This document shows, in pieces, positions 16,956 through 27,228 of a stretch of DNA of 59,450 nt. Both the position numbers and the translations under genes were made by a program. Origin of the DNA: Scytonema tolypothrichoides VB-61278 (GTDB lineage: Bacteria; Cyanobacteriota; Cyanobacteriia; Cyanobacteriales; Nostocaceae); assembly GCF_000828085.3 (NCBI RefSeq), contig NZ_JXCA02000003.1, positions 15,007 to 74,456 on the forward strand. Direction: 5' to 3'. How positions within the stretch are numbered: position 1 is the stretch's first letter; every line of letters begins with the position of its first letter. The notes under the pieces were generated by a model. That model searched no databases and had not been told where the DNA came from. It saw nothing but the letters and a program-made list of their open reading frames with translations.

Positions 16956-19697
16956 ATGTTACCTCTTGTTTTCACTCAGAGCTTTCGCACTTTGTGGCAG
17001 CCTAGAAGAGGTTTAGCGATCGCAGAAGCATCGGTTATCGGGGTCGTCGCTGCTCTATCAGCTGTATTATTTAAATTTAGCACCGGATGGTTAGGATCAT
17101 GGCGAGTTCATTCTTCCTACATCTTTCCTGCATGGCTTGTCTTACCACTCGTTGGTCTTTGCTTCGGATTTTTGGCTGGGTTACTTGTCCAGAGGTTAGC
17201 ACCTGAGGCGGCGGGTGGTGGAATTCCACAAGTCAAAGCATCTCTTGCGAATGTGCCAGTTAGATTGTCGTGGCGTGTGGCAGCTGTAAAGTTATTGAGT
17301 TCGGTCATCGCCTTGGGATCGGGTTTGACTTTAGGGCGGCAAGGTCCTACTGTCCATATAGGGGCGGCTTTGGCGGCAGGGATGAGTCGTTGGGTTCCCA
17401 CCTCCCCAGATCATCGACGACAGATGATAGCCGCAGGTGCAGGTGCTGGATTGTCAGCAGCTTTCAATGCCCCGATTGCGGGTATGATTTTTGTTGTCGA
17501 GGAATTACTTCAGGATTTATCAGGATTAACTTTAGGAACTGCTATTATTGCCTCATTCATTGGTGGTGTTGTCTCACGACTGTTGGGTGGTGGTAGCCTA
17601 CAACTTGATTTGGCAGCAACGAAATTCTCCAGCAGTTTCTCAGTGACAGAAATCCCCTTTTACCTGATTTTAGGAGTCTTAGCGGGGTTACTAGCTGCAT
17701 TGTTCAATCGTGGATTGATCGCAAGTCAAGGAATTTACCGTAATTTACACATTAGCTTACCATTACGAGTGGCATTGGCTGGTTTTATTTCTGGTGTCGT
17801 GGTTGCTTTGCTACCATCTTCTTTCCGTGATAATAGTGGGTTACGGGAGTTCATTATTACAGGTGTTGGTCATCCTTCCACAGCGGCGATCGCCTTTGTT
17901 GCTCAGTTTCTCCTCACTTTAGTCGCATTTGGCTCAGGTGCACCAGGAGGACTATTTGCTCCTAGTCTCATTTTAGGTTCTTGTCTAGGATACATCATTG
18001 GTGTTTTCCAAAGCTACGCCTTGGGGGAAGGTGATCCTACAACCTATGCACTCGCAGGAATGGGAGCATTTTTCTCAGGCGTCTCTAAAGTGCCATTTAC
18101 AGCAATTGTGATTGTGTTTGAGATGACCACGGATTTTAATCTGGTGCTACCTTTGATGATTGGTTCTGTGACATCCTATTTAGTTGCTGACAGGATAGTA
18201 CCTGGGTCATTGTATGACAAACTTCTACAATTAAGTGGCATCACTATTCAAAATCAAGCTCCTATTGAAGGACTACTGACGAAAATACAAGCAATAGATG
18301 TGATGCAAAGACGGGTAGAAACTCTAGAGGCAGAAACCTCTCTGGATGAAACTGTAGACGCTTTTTCACGTTCTCACCATCGGGGTTTTCCGATAGTGGA
18401 AGAGGGTAAACTAGTAGGAATTCTGACACAAAGTGATTTGCTAAAAATACGGGATCGCAATCTCCCAAAAGATGCCACTATCAGGGAAATTATGACTACC
18501 AATCCTTTAACAGTCACTCCCATGCATAGTTTAAGCGATGTCCTGTATTTATTAGACCGCTATCAAATTAGTCGCTTACCAGTTGTCGAGGGGCGTAGAC
18601 TGATTGGGATCATTACCCGTGCAGATATTATTCGGGCAGAAGCAAACCATATCAACTGTGAAAACAAGCAATCCAAATCGCGATCAGAACCTTCTTATGT
18701 GGTTTATCAAACGCGTTCTCCCAGTACTGGTAGAGGAAGATTATTGGTACCAATAGCGAATCCGGAAACAGCAGTGACACTACTGGAGATGGCTGCTGCG
18801 ATCGCCTCTGATCGCCATTATGAAATAGAGTGCATACAAATCATGCTCATCTCTCGCCACAGTTCCCCAGCAGAAACCCCAGTCAGAACAACAAAAAGTC
18901 GTCGCTTGTTGAGACTGGCAGAAGCTTTAGGCAAAAAGCGGAAAATTCCCGTGCATACACAAATTCGTGTTGCTCATGATATCGCACAGGCAATTTTAGA
19001 GACAACTAAAGAACGACACATTGACTTAATTTTGATGGGGTGGAAAGGTAACACTTCCAGTCAAGGTCGTATTTTTGGCAATGTTGTAGACACCATCATT
19101 CGCCAAGCCAGTTGCGAGGTGGTACTCGTGAAGTTGGGACAAGACAATTCCAAATCGCGAAGCCTCCTTCATCAAGGAAAAGATCTGATTCCAAATTCCA
19201 AATTCCTCACTCCCAACTCAGCATTCGGCAACGCCAATCACCTCAACAAAGAAAATCTCTCCACGGAGGTGACTCCTCAGTATTCTTTTAACCGTTGGCT
19301 TGTTCCAATGGCTGGTGGTCCTAATGCGTGGGTAGCGATTAAATTGTTACCTGCTTTAGTCACATTAGGAAATGATCCAAAAGTTCGCTTAACTAGAGTA
19401 TTCAAGCCATCAGAGAAAGAGCCAGATATGAAAATTTTAGAAGAAGCTATTCGCCAACTGATTCGTCGTCGCAAATTGAGTAGTACTGTGTTCGCCTCAC
19501 CCGTTAAATCTGACTCAGTTGCGAATGGTGTGATTAATTTGGTCAAAAAAGAACAATACGATGTTGTGATTTTAGGTGCTTCGCGTGAGGGGATGCTGCA
19601 ACATGCGATTACAGGTAATATTCCTGAGGCGATCGCTTCTGGTGTTGATAGTACAGTTATTTTGGTCAGGGGGGCGTTGACACTGCCACAAATGTGA
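16956..19697 (+). CDS. ClC chloride transporter with CBS pair and two USP domains
   Basis: A 913-residue membrane protein. Residues about 20-430 are a ClC core with GGGIPQVKASL, LGRQGPTVHIG and SGAPGGLFAPSL. The gating glutamate of the usual GREGP motif is Gln129. Two CBS domains follow (about 445-570, VMQRRVETLEAE and EIMTTNPLTVTP), then two UspA-like domains (about 590-730 and 775-910). The linker between the USP domains is encoded by low-complexity repeat-like DNA (IPNSKFLTPNSAFGN, about 19188-19232). CBS/USP modules suggest nucleotide control of ion flux. Channel or exchanger behaviour cannot be settled by sequence. Confidence 0.92.
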   Translation: MLPLVFTQSFRTLWQPRRGLAIAEASVIGVVAALSAVLFKFSTGWLGSWRVHSSYIFPAWLVLPLVGLCFGFLAGLLVQRLAPEAAGGGIPQVKASLANVPVRLSWRVAAVKLLSSVIALGSGLTLGRQGPTVHIGAALAAGMSRWVPTSPDHRRQMIAAGAGAGLSAAFNAPIAGMIFVVEELLQDLSGLTLGTAIIASFIGGVVSRLLGGGSLQLDLAATKFSSSFSVTEIPFYLILGVLAGLLAALFNRGLIASQGIYRNLHISLPLRVALAGFISGVVVALLPSSFRDNSGLREFIITGVGHPSTAAIAFVAQFLLTLVAFGSGAPGGLFAPSLILGSCLGYIIGVFQSYALGEGDPTTYALAGMGAFFSGVSKVPFTAIVIVFEMTTDFNLVLPLMIGSVTSYLVADRIVPGSLYDKLLQLSGITIQNQAPIEGLLTKIQAIDVMQRRVETLEAETSLDETVDAFSRSHHRGFPIVEEGKLVGILTQSDLLKIRDRNLPKDATIREIMTTNPLTVTPMHSLSDVLYLLDRYQISRLPVVEGRRLIGIITRADIIRAEANHINCENKQSKSRSEPSYVVYQTRSPSTGRGRLLVPIANPETAVTLLEMAAAIASDRHYEIECIQIMLISRHSSPAETPVRTTKSRRLLRLAEALGKKRKIPVHTQIRVAHDIAQAILETTKERHIDLILMGWKGNTSSQGRIFGNVVDTIIRQASCEVVLVKLGQDNSKSRSLLHQGKDLIPNSKFLTPNSAFGNANHLNKENLSTEVTPQYSFNRWLVPMAGGPNAWVAIKLLPALVTLGNDPKVRLTRVFKPSEKEPDMKILEEAIRQLIRRRKLSSTVFASPVKSDSVANGVINLVKKEQYDVVILGASREGMLQHAITGNIPEAIASGVDSTVILVRGALTLPQM

Positions 19698-20143
19698 AAC
19701 GTATGCCCTGTACCTACGGCAGGGCTGCGTCCTAAGTCCTGCTGAGGCTTGCGCCAACACAAAACAGCGTAGGCGTGGAAGAGATACCGTCACAAACTCG
19801 CTACGCTTACGCCTGGTTCCACCAAAAGCATTAGAATTCTGGAATCACAGGGGATAAGCGTGAAGTTATAGCACCTTGTTTCAGAGGATTTTTGCCTAAC
19901 TGTGCCAACACAATCGTAGTAACGAAATAAAGTTTTTAAATTTTTACTTAAATTAAAGTTAACTTTAAAATAATCATATTTTAATCTGATAAAAAGTTTT
20001 ATTTATGATAATTTAAGTAAGCAAGTCTTAAATAGAAAAATACTAGCATCAATCTTAATAGTGTATTTGTATATATGCAACATTGACTTGCAGAAAATAC
20101 GTACCGGAAAAATAGTAAATTGTGTCTATTTTGAGGAGCTATT
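19698..20143. other. Repeat-bearing gap upstream of the Na/Pi cotransporter
   Basis: No gene was recognised. The first 150 bases contain GC-richer dispersed-repeat sequence (TACGGCAGGGCTGCG near 19716, CGCTACGCTTACGCC near 19799). The second half is very AT-rich and presumably holds the promoter of the cotransporter gene, including a weak candidate Pho box at 19947-19965. A GAGGAGC ribosome-binding site precedes the GTG start at 20144. Confidence 0.5.
19947..19965 (+). promoter_or_regulatory. Weak candidate Pho box upstream of the Na/Pi cotransporter
   Basis: CTTAAATT, three bases, then GTTAACTT has the 8+3+8 layout of cyanobacterial Pho boxes (consensus like CTTAACCT) and lies about 180 bases before the start. 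The region is AT-rich, so a chance match is quite possible. Confidence 0.2.
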
Positions 20144-21376
20144 GTGTTTCTTGCAAAGATACTAGGTAAAAATAGGCTTAAATTCTTGAGCCTCGCCTTT
20201 TTCGTTATAACTTTGATTTTTTCTCCCTGTTTGTTGAATTTTGAACTTCCATTTTTGGGTTCATCATCTGTAGATTTTAGTGTTAATGCCCAAATCGTTC
20301 AGCTTGAAAATACACAACAAGACACTAAACTTGAAATAGCTCAAAATCTCCCTACGCCCAAAAGCTCAGAAAAAACATCACAAGAGCAAGAAGAGATCAT
20401 AGACTTCTTCAAAATGGCTATGGGTGCAATAGCGGGTTTAGTATTGTTTATTTACGGTGTGACTCGACTGTCTGAAGGACTGGAAGACATTGGCACAGCA
20501 CGGATGAAAAATCTTCTGAGCAAATTCACCACCAACCGCTTTGCAGGCGTGTTAACAGGAGCAGTTGCCACAACTCTTTTAGAATCATCATCAGTCACCA
20601 TCATTATGGTAATTGCAATGGTGAGCGCGGGAGTTTTAACATTTGTGCAGTCTCTCGGCGTAGTTTTAGGTTCCAACATTGGAACAGCAGTAGGTGCTCA
20701 AATCATCTCCCTTAAGATAGAACAATACGTACCCATTCTTATGTTTGTGGGGCTATTGGTACTGTTTTTGGGTAAAACAAAGACTCAGAAAAACATCGGT
20801 ATCATTATGCTAGGGTTCGGTTTAATGTTCTATGGTTTGGAAGCAATTGATGAAGCAATGAAGCCGTTTAGAAACTACCAGCCCTTTATCGATTTGATGC
20901 AATCCTTGGGTAAAAATCCGCTTTTAGGTGCCATAATTGGAGCAATTGTTACAGTCATCATTCAATCTTCCTCAGCAACAGTCGCCATTGTGGTTACCTT
21001 GGCGGGTTCTGGCTTAATTTCACTACCTGCAGGTGTTGCTATCATGCTGGGTGCAGAAGTTGGTACCTGCGCTGATACTCTCTTAGCTACGATTGGACGC
21101 GGACGCCCAGCTTTGCGAACAGGTGTGTTTCATTTTCTATTCAATTTGATTAGTGCCATTGTGGGAATCATATTTGCCCCACTCTTGGTGCAACTTATCC
21201 AAGCAATTTCTGGTGGGGCAGGTGTAGGTCGTCAGATTGCTAATGCTCAAATTATCTTTAATTTTATTGGTGTCGCAGCAGTGATCATGTTTTTACCACT
21301 CATTGTCCGTGGATTAGAAAAATTAATTCCCGATGCCAAAGGTGACTCTGAATTGAAAGTAAAGACGGGAGCATAA
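20144..21376 (+). CDS. Na/Pi cotransporter family protein
   Basis: A 410-residue NptA/SLC34-like phosphate transporter. A hydrophobic N-terminal segment (about 12-38) and a polar linker precede two inverted membrane halves. Each half carries the family's QSS-type motif: LESSSVTIIMV (about residue 145) and IQSSSATVAIV (about 275), with GxNIGT (LGSNIGTAVG) in the first and GAEVGTCADT in the second. There is no C-terminal PhoU domain, unlike many bacterial relatives. The start is a GTG with a GAGGAG site. It likely imports phosphate, or exports it when internal levels are high, as suggested for some relatives. Confidence 0.88.
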   Translation: MFLAKILGKNRLKFLSLAFFVITLIFSPCLLNFELPFLGSSSVDFSVNAQIVQLENTQQDTKLEIAQNLPTPKSSEKTSQEQEEIIDFFKMAMGAIAGLVLFIYGVTRLSEGLEDIGTARMKNLLSKFTTNRFAGVLTGAVATTLLESSSVTIIMVIAMVSAGVLTFVQSLGVVLGSNIGTAVGAQIISLKIEQYVPILMFVGLLVLFLGKTKTQKNIGIIMLGFGLMFYGLEAIDEAMKPFRNYQPFIDLMQSLGKNPLLGAIIGAIVTVIIQSSSATVAIVVTLAGSGLISLPAGVAIMLGAEVGTCADTLLATIGRGRPALRTGVFHFLFNLISAIVGIIFAPLLVQLIQAISGGAGVGRQIANAQIIFNFIGVAAVIMFLPLIVRGLEKLIPDAKGDSELKVKTGA

Positions 21377-21758
21377 TTGGCAAAGTGATTGTGAGCTACA
21401 ATGCCCAATTTCAAAGCTCAACAGCTTGTTTTCCTTCTACCATCTTGCTCGCGAATTTTCACGAAAGCGGGCGGACTCCAGCCGTAAAGTGTAGGCAGGG
21501 GGAATGCTCCTCAATACTGAATTATTATTCACCCATTGAGTCACAGAAGAATCACCAGTCTGTTTTGTTACTAAAAAAAGAGAAAATTTTTATTTTATAA
21601 AATTTTTTGAAGACTTTTATAATTAAATATTAAAATAATAGTGCAGCAATTCATACTAACTAACAATATTTTTTCATATCCTTTTGAAGCTCAGGACTGG
21701 TTGATTGCAAAGTTGTAATTAAAATCACTTCTTAGTTGTTAGGAACAATAGCATTACC
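21377..21758. other. AT-rich gap before COP23 gene
   Basis: The first 150 bases hold an open frame with no recognisable similarity (MIVSYNAQFQSS...), judged non-coding. The rest is A/T-rich with a run TTTTTATTTTATAAAATTTT near 21588-21607. The COP23 promoter must lie here; a TTAGGAACA stretch precedes its ATG. Confidence 0.4.
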
Positions 21759-22277
21759 ATGAAAGCCAAATTATTTACAAATATACTAGCTACCAGTGCG
21801 ATCGCACTTGGCAGTTTTACTACTATAATTCACCCCACCTATGCTCAAGTTAATACATACTTTTGTGGTGTAAATAAGGATGGCGTACCAACAACATACG
21901 CCCGTAACCCATTAGGGAGAAAGATTCCAGTCATTAGTTGGCAAAGAACTTGGAGTAGTAAAATTTCTGCTAGAGCACGCTGTGAAGCGGTTTCTGCTAG
22001 ATTTCAAAGTGCCTCTGTTGACGGTGTCCTAAATTACCTCACCACTGGAATCATGAATGGTCAAAAGGTTTTGTGCGCTGCGAGTAGATACGGTGGAACT
22101 TGTAGCCATTTGCTACTCACACTCAGAGTAGATGACGATGCAAGCCTTGTGATTGAAAACCTCAGACAAATGGGTTACACCGCTAGTGGTCCGATTGTTC
22201 AATCTGAGGATGAATCTCATCAAATTTACATTGATATGAATCAGTTACTCAGGGAAGAGCGCACTGACGCTGAGTAA
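21759..22277 (+). CDS. COP23 domain protein
   Basis: A 172-residue member of the COP23 family, named for a circadian-oscillating membrane-associated protein of unicellular cyanobacteria. A signal peptide (residues 1-29, cleavage after TYAQ or nearby) leads to a domain with TYFCGVNKDGVPTTYAR, PVISWQRTW and a patterned set of four cysteines (FCG, ARCEA, VLCAA, GTCSH). That composition suggests disulfides outside the cytoplasm. The function is unknown. It is followed on the same strand, 200 bases on, by a double-trypsin TPR protein; these two families are often neighbours in cyanobacteria. Confidence 0.85.
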   Translation: MKAKLFTNILATSAIALGSFTTIIHPTYAQVNTYFCGVNKDGVPTTYARNPLGRKIPVISWQRTWSSKISARARCEAVSARFQSASVDGVLNYLTTGIMNGQKVLCAASRYGGTCSHLLLTLRVDDDASLVIENLRQMGYTASGPIVQSEDESHQIYIDMNQLLREERTDAE

Positions 22278-22478
22278 GGTATCCTAGTTTGAATAGATAA
22301 ACTATAGGACTACTATTTGATTTTTGCGAAGCTAGGTACACCTTAAAGAGCCTTTTTCCCTGTTCAGAGTTAAGCGTTAAGAGTTAAGCGTTCCCTGTTC
22401 CCTTAGTGCCTCATTAACTGTAGGGAGATAGGAAAATCAAAACAATGACCATATTTCCCTGAAAATTAATTGACATTA

Positions 22479-25400
22479 ATGGGACACGAGCAAATGAATT
22501 GTCGGTTACTGGCTTTGGTTGTCTGGATGGGCACATTATGGATGCTTCCAGTACAAACTCTTCCTCTGAGTATTTCTAGTGCCAGACTTTTTGCTCAACA
22601 GCAAGCCTCACAGTTGTCGCAAGAGCAATTGCAAAAGCTCGCTCAATCTATTACTGTCAAAATTATTTCTGGGGAAAAAGGCGGTTCTGGAATCTTGATT
22701 CAGAAAGAAGGTCAACTGTATACAGTTATCACCAGTCGGCACGTTCTGGAAATAGGCAAACCACATCTGATATATACGCCGGATGGTCGAAATTATCCAG
22801 CCCAACTGCTCAAAAATGTTAATTTTGATAACAAAGACTTGGTTGTATTACAGTTTCGTGCTAGCGGCAACTATGCCATAGCCTCCCTAGGAAATTCATC
22901 AACCATTAAAGAAGGTGATCAAGTTTTTGCTGCGGGGTTTCCCTTTGAGGATAATTCATCTACGTCAAGGCAGCTGATGACAACAGGTGGACGTGTTTCC
23001 CTGTTACTAGAACGTTCTTTAAAAGGGGGATACCGGATTGGATACACCAATGAAATTGAAAAAGGCATGAGCGGCGGACCTGTGTTAAATAATCAGGGTA
23101 AGGTCATTGGTGTTAATGGTATTCATGCTCAACCTTTGTGGGGCGATCCTTATATGTATGAGGATGGGTCTCAACCTAATGATGCTTTACGTGAACGGAT
23201 GAAACGCTCAAGTTGGGGAGTACCCATTGAGACATTAGCCCAGTTCGATCCCCCAATTATTCCAGCAGAAATCCCCCAAGCAAGAAATACACTTAACTCA
23301 GCACCAGCTAACTCCACCCCATTGGTAGCAAGTCTGGTAGATAAAATTGCCCAAGACATTACGGTGTTAATTACTTGGGAAAGCAGTCATGGGTCGGGAG
23401 TGATTGTTAATAAGCAAGGTAACACATATTACGTCCTCACCGCAGGTCATGTGGTGCGAAATAAGAACAACTTGAAAATTGTCACCCCAGATAATCAGCA
23501 GTATTCAGTTAACACGACGGGGGTGAAAACTTGGGAAGGGACAGATTTAGCTTTGTTGCAGTTCACCAGCAACCAAACTTACCAGGTGGCGACTCTAGCT
23601 GATTATGACCTAGAAAATGAAGACAGAATCGTTTTTGTGTCTGGGATGACAGGATCACAGGATACTAGCACGCAACCAAAACGTCAGTTTAGTGCTGGTT
23701 TGCTCTATGGTGGGGGAATTGATCGGGTCAAGGATTCTCGCTCTTTTGCTTTTGGTTATGAATTGGTTTATACTAATTCAACTGATAAAGGTATGAGTGG
23801 TAGCCCAGTGTTAGATAGTTTGGGTCGAGTCATTGGGATTCATACAGCAGCAGAAGGCGAACCAACGTTAATTAAACAAAAAACTGGTCAGGCACAGGAA
23901 ATTCAACTGGGTTACAGTTTGGGTGTGCCGATTCGTACCTTTTTGGCATTGGTACAACAGGAAAAATTGGGACTGAATCTCAAGAAACACACGACTTTGC
24001 CACCGCGATTAAGCGCTCCACAGCAAGATGCAATTATCACATCTGCCCTTAATGTAGCATCACCGAAAGACAATTCGGATGAATTTGAGTGGCTGAGTTA
24101 TGGAAATAAATTGTTGCGATCGCAAAAGTATGAAAAAGCCGTAGATGCTTTTGACAAAGCCATCAAAATCAAGCCAGACTTTTATCAAGCTTGGTATGCA
24201 CGCGGACGCGCACAACGTCTACTGCAAAAATATAAAGAAGCACTTGAATCTTTCAACAAAGCAAGAGCGTATAATCGAACATACGATCCAGCTTGGCGTG
24301 AACTTGGTGATACGCTTTTTGCCTTGAATCGATACGAAGAAGCACGCCAAGCTCTGGAAAAAGTAATTTCACTCAAACCTGATGAGTTTGTGGCTTATCG
24401 AGGACTATGTAATGTCTTGGGCGAATTAGGAAATTACTCAAAAGCGATTAAGGCTTGCGATCAAGCGATTAAAATCAATCCCCAGCCTTTGCAGTACATT
24501 CTTCGCGCTGAAACCCAGACTAGTATCGGAGACACCACTCAAGCAATTAAAGATTTCAACGAAGCTTTACGCCTTCAACCTGATAACCCCTTTGCATATC
24601 GACGGCGCGGTATCGCCAAGTCTGGTGAAGAAAATTATCAGGAAGCACTCGAAGATTTAAATAAAGCTATCACCCTTCAACCTGACAACGGTTACGCCTA
24701 CGTTGATCGGGGGACAGTGTACGCTATGATGGGAAACCGCAAGGCATTCATCAAAGATTTTGAGACAGCATTACGCCTTGAGCCTGACTCGGCAACTATT
24801 TATAATAAGCGCGGTATTGCTCATTCTATTCTACAAGATAACAAAGGTGCGATTGAAGATTACACCGCAGCGATTCGCTTTGCTCCTGAATCAGCTTATA
24901 TCTATTACAAAAAGCTGGGCGATGTCCGGACTGTCCAGAAAGACTATAAAACAGCAATTGAAAACTATAGTGAAGCAATACGTCTAGAACCAAACTATGC
25001 CCCCGCTTATGTTGGTCGAGGAATTGTCCATGCTATGATGGTTTCCCAACAGGGATTTACACAGGATTTTGACACTGCTTTGCGACTCCAGCCTGATAAT
25101 GCTTGGTTTTATAGTGAGCGAGGAAAGGCTCGATTTATCCTCAAAGATCAACAAGGAGCAATTGCAGATTACAACAAAGCCATCAGTCTTTTTCCTCAAT
25201 TAGCACATTTGTACTATACGTTGCGGGGTAACGCGCGACAGGAACAGAAAGACTATACTGGTGCGATCGCAGATTACAACGAAGCAATTCGCCTCAAACC
25301 AGATTTCGCCTTAGCTTACAACAACCGGGGTTTAGTGCGTGTGCAACAAGAAATGAAAATAGGAGACTCCGCCCCAGCAAATCAATCTATTCGTCTCAAT

Positions 25401-25673
25401 TCCAATATTCCCCCCGTGTTATACATCAATCCAGAGTCTTTGCAGAAGACACAGGATAGTGAGAAAGATTATGAGAAGGCGATCGCCGATTTTACACAAG
25501 CCATTCGCCTCAAGCCAGACCTTGCCCTAGCTTACAACAACCGGGGTTTGGTGCGTTTGCAAGAAAAAGATGACAAAGGAGCGATGGAAGATTTCAAGCA
25601 AGCGATGCGTCTTAATCCGGATCTTGCGGAAGCTTACAACAAGGAAGGTTTTTCACGTCTCTTTCAAAATTAG
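22479..25673 (+). CDS. Tandem trypsin-like protease with TPR repeats
   Basis: An exported protein of about 1064 residues. After a signal sequence come two trypsin-like domains. First: TSRHVLE (His), NKDLVVLQF (Asp), KGMSGGPVL (Ser). Second: LTAGHVV (His), GTDLALLQF (Asp), KGMSGSPVL (Ser). Both triads look complete. From about residue 530 there are roughly 12 TPR units, beginning YGNKLLRSQKYEKAVDAFDK. An insert (about 960-995) between the last TPRs has low-complexity sequence. Start: ATG 22479 (MGHEQM) or ATG 22494 (MNCRLL); the frame is also open from a TTG at 22470. Substrate unknown. Confidence 0.9.
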   Translation: MGHEQMNCRLLALVVWMGTLWMLPVQTLPLSISSARLFAQQQASQLSQEQLQKLAQSITVKIISGEKGGSGILIQKEGQLYTVITSRHVLEIGKPHLIYTPDGRNYPAQLLKNVNFDNKDLVVLQFRASGNYAIASLGNSSTIKEGDQVFAAGFPFEDNSSTSRQLMTTGGRVSLLLERSLKGGYRIGYTNEIEKGMSGGPVLNNQGKVIGVNGIHAQPLWGDPYMYEDGSQPNDALRERMKRSSWGVPIETLAQFDPPIIPAEIPQARNTLNSAPANSTPLVASLVDKIAQDITVLITWESSHGSGVIVNKQGNTYYVLTAGHVVRNKNNLKIVTPDNQQYSVNTTGVKTWEGTDLALLQFTSNQTYQVATLADYDLENEDRIVFVSGMTGSQDTSTQPKRQFSAGLLYGGGIDRVKDSRSFAFGYELVYTNSTDKGMSGSPVLDSLGRVIGIHTAAEGEPTLIKQKTGQAQEIQLGYSLGVPIRTFLALVQQEKLGLNLKKHTTLPPRLSAPQQDAIITSALNVASPKDNSDEFEWLSYGNKLLRSQKYEKAVDAFDKAIKIKPDFYQAWYARGRAQRLLQKYKEALESFNKARAYNRTYDPAWRELGDTLFALNRYEEARQALEKVISLKPDEFVAYRGLCNVLGELGNYSKAIKACDQAIKINPQPLQYILRAETQTSIGDTTQAIKDFNEALRLQPDNPFAYRRRGIAKSGEENYQEALEDLNKAITLQPDNGYAYVDRGTVYAMMGNRKAFIKDFETALRLEPDSATIYNKRGIAHSILQDNKGAIEDYTAAIRFAPESAYIYYKKLGDVRTVQKDYKTAIENYSEAIRLEPNYAPAYVGRGIVHAMMVSQQGFTQDFDTALRLQPDNAWFYSERGKARFILKDQQGAIADYNKAISLFPQLAHLYYTLRGNARQEQKDYTGAIADYNEAIRLKPDFALAYNNRGLVRVQQEMKIGDSAPANQSIRLNSNIPPVLYINPESLQKTQDSEKDYEKAIADFTQAIRLKPDLALAYNNRGLVRLQEKDDKGAMEDFKQAMRLNPDLAEAYNKEGFSRLFQN

Positions 25674-25886
25674 ATTTTGGCAATGTTGGAACCTGAATGG
25701 GTTGACTTTTGACAATTTGACATGATATAGTATAGATGATGGAAAAGGTGTGCGCAGATAGACCCCCCTCTTCAACAGTATTACCACCGCTGCAGCAACC
25801 AGAGACAAATAAACATCATTAAGCCAAATAAGAAGAAGAAACCAAGCTTAACCCAACCTCACTGAAACAATATTTTGAACTTCTGT

Positions 25887-27228
25887 TTAATCAGAGGAGA
25901 GGGAAACAGAATTAATCTTGGCTATCTTAGCTTGAGTGTATTCAACAAACGGTTGATAGTTAATAGAAGCAGCGAGTTCAGCAGCTTGATGCAATGAATC
26001 AAGCGCGGCGTCTTTGTTTCCCACAACTACATGAACATCAGCGAGAAATAGAAGGTTGCGACTTTGACTATAGATATCACCAATTTGAACGTAAAGGTTT
26101 TGAGCCTGTTGGAGATATTGTAGTCCTTGGGCTGGTTCATCTTGTAATTTACCAAACTCTTGCAGTATATTCGCTTCACCAAGGCGATCGCCAATCTCGC
26201 GGTAAAATCTATCATGCTTGTTGGTAGTTTTGTAATGCTTCCTCACGACGATCCAGGAATTGCAAAACATCGCCAATCGCTTTTAAGGTATTGGCTTCAC
26301 CAAGGCGATGCTCCGAAGGAGCCGCTTCGCGAACGCCTAATTCTTGATAAATTTCTAGTGCTTGCTGATAACATCCCTCAGCTCGTTTCACTTCATTTTG
26401 AAGTTCAAAATACAAATCTCCCAAATTTTGCAAGCTATCAGCTAAGTCAGCCTTTAACCCCAACTGTGTTTGCAACGCAATAGCTTTTTCATATGCCTCA
26501 ATTGCCAATCTACGATCTTGAGGACTGTCATAACGTTGTTGATAAGCTTGCGCCAAACTGTCGTACAATGTTGCTAGTATGGGCGACTCCTTGCCTTGAG
26601 CCTCAATTTGCGAAATCAGTCGCAGTATTTCTTGTAGAGGTAAACCACTCGCTTCCTTTGGTTCACTCGATAAAGTCGCTGATACAGTCCCTAACAGAGA
26701 AACATTCGCGCTTGCAAAACTTATAGACTCGCGAGTAAACCAAAACACTCCACCCCGCCAACTCCAAAAATCTGGTGCGCGTTCTGCCAAGCGAACTAAT
26801 ATTGGTTCAGTCATCCACAGTACAATCGGGAAGCGAAACTGTCGCATTGCTTCCCTTGTCCACTGTAAGTAGCCAAAAAATCTTTCTTGTTCTGATTTTG
26901 GGGCGTCTAACTTCACCGAGAGTAACTCATCCACTCCCAACACTGTAATCACAGCTGGTTTCTCCTGCTGCAAGTCTGGCTCTTTGTCTACCAACTGCGC
27001 CAGCGCATAACGTAAACTAGGATCTTGATTGCGTACTCGTATCCGATAGGTGAGAAAGTCTTGCTGTTTGAGTTCAGTTTCGTATTCCTTAATAAGAGTC
27101 TCGCGTAAATTGCGATCATCGCAAACAGCAATCAGTAAGTTAAGAATACCTTGACTCGCTTCCAAGGCAACAATTAACTTGAGATAATTTCGTTGATTTT
27201 CCGCTTTGACATCAACTGTTGTCATCAT
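25887..27228 (-). pseudogene. TPR protein of the truncated ATPase locus, frameshifted
   Basis: The N-terminal part (MMTTVDVKAENQRNYLKLIV, then a P-loop-less ATPase-like or effector region with WMTEPILVRLAERAPDFWSW) leads to TPRs (AIEAYEKAIALQTQLG onwards). The TPR frame stops at 26212 after ALQNYQQA, while the next TPR (FYREIGDRLGEANILQ) continues in another frame to 25887, so a one-base shift lies near 26210-26225. Another TPR has an extra REAAPSEH, encoded by a palindromic repeat at about 26306-26335. The start overlaps the upstream ATPase stop (ATGA). Repaired, it would be about 445 residues. Confidence 0.7.

Noticed and set aside
21385-21600. 71-codon open frame after the Na/Pi cotransporter
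   Set aside because: No known motif, poor start context and a low-complexity end (LLLKKEKIFIL) in AT-rich DNA.
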